Shown here piece by piece: positions 1-9,483 of a stretch of 64,000 bases of DNA. Numbering within the stretch: position 1 is the first letter of the stretch; every line of letters begins with the position of its first letter. The stretch is taken from contig JAFCMP010000049.1 in NCBI GenBank assembly GCA_017506865.1, positions 62,001 to 126,000 of the forward strand, given 5' to 3'. This DNA is from Tribonema minus. Its lineage: Eukaryota > Sar > Xanthophyceae > Tribonematales > Tribonemataceae. The translations under genes were made by a program, and so were the position numbers. The notes beneath the pieces were generated by a model. That model was not told the DNA's origin. It was given only the letters and a program-made list of their open reading frames with translations, and did not search any database.

Positions 1-25
1 CGACGACGCTGTTTTGGGGGTGCAC

Positions 26-1384
26 TATACGGCGTCGGTGGTGTCTTGCTGGTGTGTCAACATCAGCATGGCGAGCCCAGTCGAAACAACGACTTCAGAT
101 GCCAACAGCAGCAGACCTGATGGGGATGACGGCCCTACAGTTCTCAACAACAGTAGTGAACCCCATGCTGCGCTTACGGCACTGAGCAGGTGCATGGTCA
201 ACCCCACATGCCTCAGCAACAATGGTGATGGTGGAATTCAGCATGCTGCAGCTGGAAGCGGCCACGACATGGCAACTGACGACCACGGCTCTGGAACTGC
301 ACTCACTGCTGCAACGGAGCCAACGATAGCTGGTGCGCCTCCAAGTACTTTAATCGCAAAGGCGCCCTCTGCTCGCAGCAGTGGTGCCAGGTACTGCAGC
401 AGGCAGTGTAGTTGTGTGGGATGCTCGAACATTTGGTGGACCGCTCCTGCAAGCTTCATCCCCAGCTGAGACGCAAAACGTCACCTCTAGAGGCGGCAAC
501 AACAGCGCCAGCGTCTGGGGAGCAGTCTTCAGCGGCGCAGACTCCCAAAAAGCGTCGCGGTGGTGATAATACGAACCGTCATGCTGGTGCGCGTCTACGT
601 GCTACAGCTGGCTCGAAGAGTTCAGCACGTGCCAGCTATCATACAGCCAGCAAGGAGGAGCGTGCTTTGCGCAAGCAGGTTGCACGGCTCAAACAGGATG
701 CTGCTGTTTTGCGCAACACTTGGCGGGATTGTAGAGCCGGGGCAAGGAGTCCGCTGTTCCTGCAGATGTGCATGCGGCGTCCTGCTGCAGTGGCAGCAAT
801 CAGCAGCCTTTCGCACTGCGCTTCAAGCAATTGCAGGGCTGTTTAGGCAGGCGCTGGCAGGTGCCGCACATTAAACGTCAAAAGTGGCTTTGCTCAACAG
901 TGCGCTTGCGGACAGGAGAAGTGGCGTCTCAACACTAGCATGCGGCAACAGTGGCAGCAGCAGTGTTGTAAGTGGCATGTACCCCTTAATGCGTGCGGCT
1001 CGTAACGCAGTAGCGAGCCACATGGACGGGGTGCAGGCCACAGCAGCACGGCGTGTGGTGGAGTCAAATTCAGCACCATCCACTCTGAGCACTGCAAACA
1101 GGTGCGCACACGGCTGTTGGGCACATTGGCCATGACATACGCGGAAGCTGCACTGGAGGCAAGTCGGCGATTAAGGCAAGTGTCGCGACGTCTGCGCGGA
1201 GAAAATGGCTGCTCCTCATCGCAGCACTGCAGTTGGTCCTGGCGTCAACATGGCTCAGCAAACGGTGGCTGTGCTGGCGTCTTCGAGGCAACTCGCAGCT
1301 GCTGCTGGCTCCATGCAAGCAGATGGCATGCTTCCTGCAGCTGTCGCACCGCCTTTGACAGCAAAGCTCCTGGGAGGGGTTATG
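26..1384 (+). pseudogene. Degenerate copy of the CCHC zinc-knuckle (gag-like) gene
   Basis: This stretch aligns by eye, base for base over long runs, with the better-kept copy at about 7.59-8.74 kb and 9.22-9.35 kb. Shared landmarks are the block before the zinc knuckle (near 385-470, equivalent to 7970-8050), the coiled-coil segment (near 650-720) and the Ala/Gln-rich block (1230-1370). Several small indels break the frame. The zinc knuckle itself is frameshifted: one frame reads a Cys-rich stretch, another a false WD-like stretch. A 79-bp element is inserted at 964-1042. Function in the intact form is probably nucleic-acid binding; whether it is a retrotransposon Gag is inference. No intact ORF remains, so I treat it as a pseudogene. 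Confidence 0.7.
964..1042 (+). mobile_element. 79-bp TG...CA mini-element with 4-bp target duplication
   Basis: The CCHC-gene copy here has 79 extra bases relative to the paralogue near 8540-8550. The insert starts TGTTG, ends GGCCACA, and is flanked by GCAG on both sides (960-963 and 1043-1046). The paralogue has a single CAG-type site there. The insert carries the repeat core that recurs at 4434-4708 and 9149-9216, including a hairpin with arms GGCTCG and CGAGCC. It is far too short to code for anything, so it must be mobilised in trans or be a solo remnant. Confidence 0.7.
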
Positions 1385-1455
1385 TGACATGTAACCCTTA
1401 GTGCATGCGGCTCGTAACGCGGTAGCGAGCCACATGGACGGGGATGCAGGCCACA
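1385..1455 (+). repeat. Diverged copy of the palindromic ~70-bp repeat core
   Basis: The core is recognisable (cattaa-like stretch, GGCTCGTAACGC, GCGAGCCACATGGACGGGG, then GCAGGCCACA), with several substitutions and a one-base insertion relative to the copies at 973 and 9149. A further trace (tgtggacggggtgcacaggccaca) lies near 1664-1688. No protein meaning is visible. Confidence 0.75.
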
Positions 1456-1749
1456 AGGGAAGGTCAGCGGCGCGCAGGTATGTGCGAGTGTTGCAACCCT
1501 AGGTCGCCCATGGAGCGGTGGACATGCGGCGGTGGTGTCAGTGAAGGCTGAGGCGTTGTGTCGTTGTAGCGCTCCGGCGGCCATGCCGGACGGTAGGTGT
1601 GCGTCACGGACAGTGCACAACACGGCGGGCGTTGAGGCCACATGTTGGTGATGGAAGTGGGATATGTGGACGGGGTGCACAGGCCACATGCGCACGCCAT
1701 TTGGGTCAGAGCGCGGATGAAACCTCATAGAGCAAGCGTAACTACTACC
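1456..1749. other. Spacer between CCHC pseudogene and Fanzor-like relic
   Basis: About 290 bases with no supported gene. A minus-strand open frame runs across it, but with low-complexity His/Pro/Arg content and no motif. It holds a short trace of the palindromic repeat core near 1664-1688. Confidence 0.5.
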
Positions 1750-3390
1750 AAGGCCACAGTGACTGGTTCATGATTGGCAAGAAAGGCCTTTGAGAAATTA
1801 AAGCAACGAACGTGACAATTGTGGGGTCACGACCACTCTGAGACAATGCGCCGGCAGATTCTGGCTTTGGCGCGACCAGAACAGGTACTACTACTACAAG
1901 GTACGTTCAAGAACTCGGAGCAGCTCTGCCTAATGCAGTCTTGGATCGATTCAGGTAGAGGTACCTGATTAATGAGCATCACCCACTCACTCACAGCAGC
2001 AAATCGAAATGCATCAGATGGAAATGACTGCTGCAAGCAATTTTAGCATTGTGCTTGGCACCTGATATTGCCTCCACGGTAGTCAAGGCCAGAGGGCCTG
2101 GGTGACAGTAGTCAGCAGCAGCTTGAGTGGGTGGCCGGCAGTCATGATCGTGCTGTCGACGAGCCACGGGGGTAGGATGCGTCACCTTGATCGGCCGGCG
2201 TGCTTGATTGCCTTCATCGAGCCGCGCTCGCTCCAAGTTGGTTGGTGCGCTGCCGCGTGGTGTTGATGTTGGGTTCCTTTGGCTGCATGAACTTAGCATA
2301 CCACCAGAGGCCCCAACCATCCATCAGCTGAACGTGTAGGTGGAAACAGCCTGCCCATGCCGCTGCACATGCGAGGGGCAGCGCATGACACGGCAATAAC
2401 AAAGTCACATCATGGTGACACACACTGCCTGTCGCCCATGTATGGTGCGATCTGATGGATGCAATATGCGTGCAAGCAGATAGATATACTGGGCACGCAG
2501 CAATGATGACAGTTGTTCACCTGTTTGACTGTCACCTATACAGCTGCTACGACGGTAGGTTTTGTATGGCCAGGTTCGGCATATGTGATGCTGACAGCCC
2601 ATCACAGTGACTGAGATTCGACAGTGTGTCAGATCAAGCACGCCTGCCTGCCCGTGTGAAGGACACATGAAGAGTGGTGCCACTAGTAGCACTCCCATGC
2701 AGAAACTGCTGTGCTCGTCCTCAGGCTGTCTGCAGGTAATTGCAGCGCGTATATTGCTGCGGATTTCAGCAAGTATACTGCTGCGGCTCTTAAGGATATT
2801 GGTGTTAATGCATGCGCGGTGTGACACCTGTGAACCGCTGAGCGAACTGCAAGGTACAACGACGAAATGGATCTGATGCGCGTCACAACAACGTCCAGCG
2901 CCCGACAAGAGACACCTGCTGCAGCACGACAGCAACTCACAAGTGGTCGATGCGGATGAAGGTTGGCTGGAGCTTGCAGTTAGTAAGGGGAGCAGTAAGC
3001 TTTGAAGGCATTGGCAGCAGGCCCCACACAACGTCCCTGTTCTCGCGGCGCGCTGCGGCATTGCCAGGGAACTGCTCGTACAACCCTGACATCAGCTCTT
3101 GATAGTCGTTGCAGTCGGCGTCCACATGGCGAGCTGCTGCAGCTGAGCCCAAAGCCGGCGCTTGCTAGCGTTGTTGTTGCTGTCGAGCAAGTTAATTGGT
3201 GCCTGGATGCCGACGTCGTCCAAATCTGGTAATTGGTGCCTGCGTCATCCTACTCTGCGCCTCTGAAATCCAACTGAGTCAGGCGCGTCTGCAGCTCCAC
3301 GTGGAAGTCTAACGTTAGTCATGTCCATCGTTGGTCACCAGCTCTGCCAAGTCATGCACAGGCCTTGGAGCGTCGCATGCATTGGCCAGG
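1750..3390 (-). pseudogene. Truncated, inverted relative of the Fanzor gene
   Basis: On the minus strand this region matches about 14.82-16.37 kb of the complete Fanzor gene. It covers the third exon (a clear run such as QELMSGLYEQFP and AAARRENRD near 2990-3110), the fourth exon (NTTRQRTNQ near 2240-2270, and PWLVD/LKLLL near 2100-2160), and the intron DNA that follows (near 1755-1800). Intron sequence is shared, so the copy arose at DNA level, not by reverse transcription. The RuvC-I, zinc-finger and RuvC-III exons are absent. In-frame stops and indels occur. It is useful as an aligner: across the lesion of the complete gene it shows where single bases were gained or lost. Confidence 0.75.
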
Positions 3391-4022
3391 CGTAGTCTGC
3401 AAGATGGGTGGCAACAAGCACTGTCACTATCATTGTACTTAAGACCATGCTAAGCCTGGCTGGAATGCCAAAGTCAAAAATATCAGACTGCAGGTAGGCG
3501 CTTACTCTGAGCAGGCTATCATAATCAGCGCTGTCTGCGGGTGTTCACATGTCTGCGAATTATTTCAGAACATCGCGAAGAGTCACATCTTAGCCATCAT
3601 GTTCTCTCGCGTTTATCGCAACTTGTCTTCCCACTGACATACAAACTATCAGTGTGATTGCGCTAACCTAAATTCGGCTTATGTTGCGGCTTATTGAAAC
3701 TTTTTAGGCGTAAGCCCTTCGCCCAAAAAGCACAAGCCTTATCTCGGCAGTTTGGCCCGAATGAGCCTGGTGTCAAAATTTCAACTTGGCTTACAGCACG
3801 CAGGCAGATAGACGTGCATAGGCACGATCAGAGCAGCTGCGGAAGGGCAGGAGGGCGTGGGGACGTTACAAGCAATCAGGCACACACCGCGTGCGGGCCA
3901 AAGCGTGATGTAGCGGCAGCGCTAGACGTTCACAGAGCAGGCGCAATTTGCACTCGCCAGTGCTGTGGACTAGAAAAGCCAGGCGCACCGGGAGCGTGCA
4001 GGTCAGAGATAGCAGCAGCAAT
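3391..4022. other. No supported gene
   Basis: About 630 bases. A plus-strand frame is open from 3694, but its composition is unremarkable until about 4023. I see no motif, RNA or clean repeat here. Confidence 0.5.
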
Positions 4023-4433
4023 GGTGAATCATAAACGTCGTCGCGACATCCGCTGCACCAGTCTTCGTGCTCTCTGTGCACGGGAGCGCCTGCAGATCAA
4101 AGCATGCAGCGGTGCTGCTGGTGGCCAGGACGTGCAGCAGTTCCACCAAGAGCATCCCGACGACGAGTACGACGCCTACGACGAGAACCCAGAGGCCCGG
4201 CCTTTAGTAATTGCCGCTGCGGGATTGCTGCTGGCGAGCACTCGCATCCAGCGTGTATGGCAGTTGGAGCACACGGTTCACCGCTGGGACGATGACGGAC
4301 CTCACAACTGCTCAGGGCTGGCAGCTGCTGCGCATCCGCAAGGCAGACTTTGCCAAGCTGCGGGGCGGCTTGCGGCTGCCCTACGACTCATCGACCTGCC
4401 CAATCGCTCGAGATTCCACACGGATGAGGCCTT
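4023..4433 (+). pseudogene. Possible N-terminal piece of a PIF/Harbinger transposase
   Basis: Two overlapping plus-strand frames look like the front of a Harbinger (DDE_Tnp_4) transposase. One gives an acidic run DDEYDAYDENPEARP (near 4160-4205) and a hydrophobic stretch. The other gives LLRIRKADFAKLRGGLRLP (near 4330-4390), which resembles the family's N-terminal helical part ('F-R-x-x-K-x-D-x-x-x-L...L-x-L-P'). The match is from memory of the family and needs a search. The frame is broken between the two and the sequence is interrupted at 4434 by repeat copies. The catalytic half of a Harbinger transposase lies on the same strand at 9484-10521, so one element may have been split by later insertions. 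Confidence 0.35.
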
Positions 4434-4708
4434 TGTGGCCTGCACCCCGTCCATGTGGCTCGCTACTGCGTTACGAGCCGCACGCATTAAGGGGTACATG
4501 CCATATGTGACCCGTCCATGTGGCTCGCTACTGCGTTACGAGCCGCACGCATTAAGGGGTACATGCCATATATGAAATGTGTGGCATGTGGCTCGCTACT
4601 GCGTTACGAGCCGCACGCATTAAGGGGTACATGCATATGTGGCATGTACCCCTTAATGCGTGCGGCTCGTAACGCAGTAGCGAGCCACAAGGACGGGGTG
4701 CAGGCCAC
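4434..4708. repeat. Cluster of palindromic repeat cores (three inverted, one direct)
   Basis: Four copies of the core sit head to tail and tail to tail: minus orientation at 4434-4503, 4510-4567 and 4585-4634 (the latter two truncated), then plus orientation at 4640-4708. The cluster begins TGTGGCCTGCACCCC and ends GGGGTGCAGGCCAC, so the whole has inverted ends. Each core contains arms GGCTCG and CGAGCC around an 11-base spacer (GTAACGCAGTA type). Copies are nearly identical, suggesting recent activity. Confidence 0.85.
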
Positions 4709-4800
4709 TGTGGCAGCGGTGCATGCAGAGGTGCAAGTGCGACAGCACATGTGTAGCGGTTGATGAGAAGCGCGCACGTCTCTGCATGCGTTTAGTGTCT
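4709..4800 (+). repeat. Left end of the 474-bp TG...CA element
   Basis: TGTGGCAGCGGTGCATGCAG and about 80 following bases match the left end of the element at 8743-9216 almost exactly, then diverge. No right end was found, so this copy is truncated or nested. It abuts the repeat cluster directly. Confidence 0.75.
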
Positions 4801-5035
4801 ACCACGGTCTGGCGGGCTCTGCGTGCGGGAAGAAGGCGACTTCAACTTGCGCGTGAAGTCCATCATTTGCAAGGGACGTGAGTGTCTACCACCGCGAGGG
4901 CCTGCAATGAGAATTTGGGGTTATCAGGGGGGGTTATTGCTGCTGGAGGAGTGGCTGAAGCGATTGGCTCGGAATTTGCTTGGCGTGGCGTGCGCTGAGC
5001 TCGGCGTTTTCGGATTGATTTTTTTCTGAACGTGG

Positions 5036-5425
5036 GTGGCGCGCTCTGGCGATTGGCGGGAGTATTTGCGGCTGACATTGGGTGAGTGGCTTGCGCTGCT
5101 GCCCAGTAGTCGTTTTGGCACGCTGGCGCTTGCTCGTAGGCTGTCCATACAGTGCCCTCTCGCGATCGCTACTGCCGTGCTTTTTGAGGCTCGCGTGTTG
5201 CGTCGTTCATCGCGCACCTTGCGGCTTGGCGGCAGTCTGGCGGTGTATGCAGTGTCAATGACCCTATCAACAATTTACTGGCACGCTACATCCACCGGAG
5301 GGTCAAGTTTTGAAGGACTTCAGGCGCAGTCCTCGGGGTTCGCTGCATACGCGTTTTGTCTGAGGGGGTCGCCTGTAGCTCCTGCACTATCGTGTTTTGG
5401 GTGGGTGCTGGTGATTGACAGTTGA
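5036..5425 (+). CDS. Hypothetical 129-residue ORF
   Basis: An open frame without recognisable domains, Arg/Leu/Ser-rich, with no clear signal peptide or repeats. It sits between mobile-element debris and a 17-base G run. It may be a chance ORF or the front of the broken gag-like region that follows. No function is assigned. Confidence 0.2.
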   Translation: MARSGDWREYLRLTLGEWLALLPSSRFGTLALARRLSIQCPLAIATAVLFEARVLRRSSRTLRLGGSLAVYAVSMTLSTIYWHATSTGGSSFEGLQAQSSGFAAYAFCLRGSPVAPALSCFGWVLVIDS

Positions 5426-5475
5426 TTGACATCCTCTTGGCTCGCTGTGCAACCCTTCATCGCCTGCTTGGCGCT

Positions 5476-5492
5476 GGGGGGGGGGGGGGGGG
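5476..5492 (+). repeat. Poly-G tract
   Basis: Seventeen consecutive G. Such a run is prone to length error in sequencing and could hide a frameshift between flanking ORFs. Confidence 0.95.
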
Positions 5493-5570
5493 TGGCTGCA
5501 CAGCTCTCAGTTTCGTGCAGCACAAATAGGGTGTGATATCAATCAGGAATTATTCCTGGCAGCTGTCGAC

Positions 5571-6989
5571 ATGGATTCGCGTCAGCTTGGGGCAAAACAC
5601 ACTCTGCGCAGCCTTCCGGAGGCTGCCTCAAATCTTTGGGACTTTTCATCAGGCCCGGAGGCAGCGGGTACTTCGCTGCCGCAGCAGTCTGGTGTATCGG
5701 TGAGAGGTGCATCAAGGGTGCCATATGGACCACAAACTCAGCCGCAACGACTGATGTGGGAGTGCTTGCACACGATCAGCCTGTCTCACGTCGTCTTGTT
5801 CTACAGCCGTGGTCGCGAGGCGCGGCACTGGCTGGCCAGCATCCTGCAGTTCGTCAGCAGCTAGCAGACATGCGCGCTGGCACGCCGTTGATGCGGCCTG
5901 GCGGGGTTCCTACTGACTTGCCAGACTTTCGTGCATACGGCACCGGCTGCTTGGTGGGTGGCATCATGGTGGCGACGTTAAAACCACGCAACGAGGCGTC
6001 CGGCGATGTTTTTGAGCTGGGCGGAAAGCACCGTGATCGAAGGTTATAATGGCCTCGAACTTGTCGTATGGACAGTTCGTGACTGTCATAACGATGGGCG
6101 AATAACGTTGACGCGGGGTGGTGGCAGCACTGCTAAGGGACACCTACGGCCAGACCGTCAGCTGGAGCCTGTTGAGGTGGATATGAGCTTTCATCATGGG
6201 CTCCTTGCGCCATTGTCCCCACAGCTTGGCGAGCTCACGCTCATGTACTTGCGCAGCTCTGACGGCGAGACACCGAAGCCGCGCATTGTACAAGTCATTG
6301 GCTACGGAGAGTCGGCGTCTCAACCGCTTCTGCACGCCGACGACCACGTGTCTGTGTGGAATCCTCTTGGTCACAATGGCCATGGTAGGGAGTATGAGGT
6401 GAGTGCATGGCGCTTAACACCACTTCATCTGCCTGCAAGGACCCGTGTCATTGCGCTTGTTCCCGCAAATGGGCCTGATGGCGGTGGCCCATTAATGGCC
6501 GTAGTGGCCATGTTGGCAACGTGGTGTGATGCGCAGCTGCACTTACCAGAGTCGCGCACGGGTGCCTTCAGAATTCAGGTTCGCCCCATCTTCAACGGGC
6601 AGCCCTCGGCTCACGTGGTGTCGGTGATGTGGACACACGTGCGTCTGATCGACATGGCGGTCACCACCTCCTGCTCCCTGCCACCAATGGAGACAAGCAG
6701 GCCCGCCTACGCCGTCAACCCTCGCGACCTGCAATCATGGGCACAGCCGCTCGTGTACTTCTGCACAGATGACAGCATGCACTCGTACCCGCAGGCTGTG
6801 CGACCACTGCGTAGCTGCTCCTCCAAGCTTGCCTTCAGTAAGCGTTCGTCGAACGCGTCAAAGCTTGCCTGCGGCGATGGGGGCTCTGCAGACCTGTGCG
6901 GCGATGGACCCGCTCTTGTGACGGGATCACCGACCAGCCGCCATGGTGTTTCGTGCCATAACGGCCAGGGACAGCTCCTCTACTTCTAG
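5571..6989 (+). pseudogene. Frameshifted unknown ORF preceding the CCHC gene
   Basis: Two long overlapping frames (5636-6049 and 6006-6989) read as one protein if the frame changes near 6010-6045. The second, 327 residues, has globular composition with hydrophobic and charged segments but no motif I recognise. It ends just upstream of the Ser/Gly/Thr-rich repeat and CCHC region on the same strand, so all may once have formed one long gag-like protein. Alternatives are a separate mobile-element protein or a host gene remnant. No stop-free version spans the region. Confidence 0.4.
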
Positions 6990-7099
6990 CGCGGTGATGC
7001 ACGCGCGAGCGCAGGGCAGCAATGGGGTCTTGACAGCATTCGACGGCGCAAGTGTCTCCACAGATCCGCGCACCGCATCATGCAGCCCCAGCAGCAGCT

Positions 7100-7420
7100 G
7101 CTGCCATAGCACGACACGGCTCAGCGGCGATGGCAGCGCCTTTGTGCCGCACGACTCAGCTGGCACCGGCACTGGCGACGGCGATTCAACAGTGCTCAAC
7201 GGCGGTAATGGCGTTGCTGAGCAGTGCAGCACATCCTGCAGCAACATTGGTGCTCAGCAGCGATGGCAGCGCCTGCGTGCGGTCGTGCCTCAACTGGCAC
7301 TGGTGATGGCGATCCAACGGTGCTCAACGGCGGTGAGGGCGTTTCTGAGCAGTGCAGCGCGTCGCGCAACAACATCTGCGAAACAACAGTGCTCAGCAGT
7401 GATGGCAGCGCATCTGTGCC
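7100..7420 (+). repeat. Imperfect tandem repeat, ~132-137 bp unit
   Basis: The phrase GCTCAGCRGYGATGGCAGCG recurs near 7120, 7252 and 7389, and a phrase coding for GTGDGD(S/P)TVLNGG recurs between them. The two intervals are about 132 and 137 bases; the second is not a multiple of three, so the repeat array itself shifts the frame. In protein terms the unit is rich in Ser, Gly, Thr and Asp. Confidence 0.75.
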
Positions 7421-8732
7421 GCGCAGCTCGGAAGGCAGCGATGTTGACCTCGCACCAGCGCTCTGCGACGTGATTCCTGCAGCCACCACGCACTCTGTCT
7501 GCAGTGAGAATATTTGTGCTGCCTTGGCAGCCAGCGCGGACATTTGATCTGTGCTCTCAAATCCAGCAGGCGACAGTGGCGCAGGCACTGTGACACGACC
7601 TAGTGTCGATTGTAATGGTGTCGGTGGCGGTTCTGCTGGGGTCAGCATCGATACAGCGAGCCCAGTCGAAACAACGGCGTCGGATACCGACAGCAGCAGA
7701 CCTGATGAGGAGGACCGCCCTGCAGTGCTCAACAGCAGTAGCGAAAACGATGCTGCGCCTACGGCACTGAGCATGGTCAACCCCACATGCCTCAGCAACA
7801 ATGGTGATGCTGGGACGCAGCAGGCTGCAGCTGGAAGTGGCCACGACATGGCAACTGGCGACCACGACTCTGGCACCGCACTCACCGTTGCAGCGGAGCC
7901 ATCGGTAGCTGGTGCGCCTCCACGTACTTCAGTCGCAAAAGCGCCCTCTGCTCGCGGCAGTGGTGCCAGACACCCTAGCAGGCAGTGTACTCATTGTGGG
8001 ATGCTCGGACATTTGGTGGCCCGCTGCCGGAAGCTGCATCCCCAGCTGAGACGAAATTTGTCACCTATACAGGCGGCGACAACAGCAATAGCGTCTCGAG
8101 AACAGTCTTCAGCGGCGCAGACTCCCATGATGCGTCGCGGTGGTGACAACACACACCGTCATGCTGGTGCGCGTCTACGTGCTACAGCTGGCTCAAAGAG
8201 TTCAGCAGGTGCCAGCAATCATACAGCCAGCAAGGAGGAGCGTGCTTTGCGCAAGCAGGTTGCACAACTCAACCAGAATGCTGCTGCCTTGTGCGAACGC
8301 TTGGCGAGATTGGAGAGCCGGGGGAAGGAGTCTGCTGTTCCCGCAGATGCGCATGCGGCGTCCTGCTGCAGTGGGCAGCGGTCAACAGCCTTCCGCGCTG
8401 CGCTTCAAGCGATTGTGGAGCTTTGTCAGCAGCTGCTGGCAGGTGCCGCAGATTTGCGGTCAACAGTGACTTCGCTCGACAGTGCGCTCGCGGACGGGTG
8501 CAGTGGCGTGACGGCACCAGCATGCGGCAGCAGTGGCAGCAACAGCACAGTGTGTGGTGGAGCCAAACCCAGCACCATCAACTCTGAGCACTGCAACACA
8601 GGTGCGCGCATGGCTGTTGGGGACAGCGGCCATGACATGCGCGGAAGCTGCACTGGAGGCAAGTCGTTGATCAAAGCAAGCGTCGCGGCATCTTTGCGGA
8701 GGCAACGGCTCCTCCTTGCCGCCGCACTGTAG
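7224..8732 (+). pseudogene. CCHC zinc-knuckle, coiled-coil (gag-like) protein with one in-frame TGA
   Basis: One frame runs from 7224 to 8732, interrupted only by TGA at 7545-7547. A related fragment near 12340 has TGC (Cys) at the same place, so the stop looks like a point change. From Met at 7551 the product is 393 residues: a Ser/Thr/Asp/Ala-rich N-terminal half; a perfect CX2CX4HX4C knuckle (CTHCGMLGHLVARC, about residues 146-159) inside a basic stretch; then an amphipathic coiled coil near residues 230-265. These features fit a nucleic-acid-binding Gag or a transposon accessory protein. No protease, reverse transcriptase or integrase follows in frame. The original frame continued past 8740, but a 474-bp element is inserted there. 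Which autonomous element it belongs to is unknown. Confidence 0.6.
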
Positions 8733-8742
8733 CTGATGCTGG

Positions 8743-9216
8743 TGTGGCAGCGGTGCATGCAGAGGTGCAAGTGCGACAGCACATGTGTAGCGGTTGATGA
8801 GACGCACAACTCTGTATGCATTTTTCGAAGTTGTAAGTTCAACTTCAAGTTGATATTGATGTTCAACTTGAAGTTGAAGTAGGGTTGCTCCGCATGTTGG
8901 TTTAGGGTTAGCGTCATGCGCTGAGCAATGCTGCGCTGCTTGCAACTGCTAATAAAATCACTGGCCACCTTGAAACAAGCTGGAAGCTTACCTCTCATGG
9001 ATCTGGTCATTTTTATATGGCAAACGCTGTGGAATGAGTTGTTGGTAGACACATCAAGGCCGCTAGGCCACATCTGGTGACCGGAGTGCTCGAGCCGACA
9101 CCTCCGCCTTTTCGAGCCAGGAACGGAGAGCTCTGGACTGCTGTACCGGCATGTACCCCTTAATGCGTGCGGCTCGTAACGCAGTAGCGAGCCACATGGA
9201 CGGGGTGCAGGCCACA
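8743..9216. mobile_element. 474-bp TG...CA element with 4-bp target duplication
   Basis: The CCHC-gene copy at 1-1.38 kb runs straight through the equivalent site, so this insert can be delimited. It starts TGTGGC, ends GCCACA, and is flanked by CTGG at 8739-8742 and 9217-9220; the empty site would have a single CTGG. The right 67 bases are the palindromic core seen elsewhere. The left ~85 bases recur at 4709. An internal 14-bp perfect hairpin (TTCAACTTCAAGTT / AACTTGAAGTTGAA) lies near 8840-8880. No coding capacity is evident. TG...CA ends with 4-bp duplications recall tiny LTR-type (TRIM/SMART) elements, but the 6-bp inverted ends also fit a DNA transposon. Confidence 0.7.
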
Positions 9217-9480
9217 CTGGCGTCAACATGGCTCAGCAACCGGTAGCTGGGCAGGCGTCTTCGAGGAAACCCGCAGCTGCTGCTGGCTCCATGCATGCAG
9301 ATGACATGCTTCCTGCAGCTGTCGCACCATCTTTGACAGCAAAGCACACAGGCGCCATGGCTGCAGACAACGCGACAGGCACGGCGCGCCGTGACATCTC
9401 ACATGGCACAGCAGTAAGGCTGCCTCATTCACAGCCAAGGGGCAGGCGGACGGCTCAGCAGGCGGCTCGGTCCCAGCGTA
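9217..9480 (+). pseudogene. Downstream remainder of the interrupted CCHC gene
   Basis: The frame starting at 9228 (MAQQPVAGQASS...) matches 1250-1372 of the degenerate copy and would join the CCHC protein if the 474-bp insert were removed. It is Ala/Gln/Ser-rich with a basic tail. It runs to the edge of the Harbinger transposase segment; where one ends and the other starts is unclear. Confidence 0.5.
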
Positions 9481-9483
9481 AGC

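Noticed and set aside
381-566. ORF reading GSVVVWDARTFGG, which looks like a WD40 blade
   Set aside because: The DNA aligns with the zinc-knuckle region of the CCHC gene (7960-8045); the WD-like text is a frameshifted reading, not a WD repeat.
4434-4708. CRISPR array
   Set aside because: The repeats are in opposite orientations, partly truncated, without regular unique spacers, and the genome is eukaryotic.
7557-7885. Long minus-strand ORFs antisense to the CCHC gene
   Set aside because: They mirror the biased Ser/Ala/Thr codons of the plus-strand gene and carry no motif.
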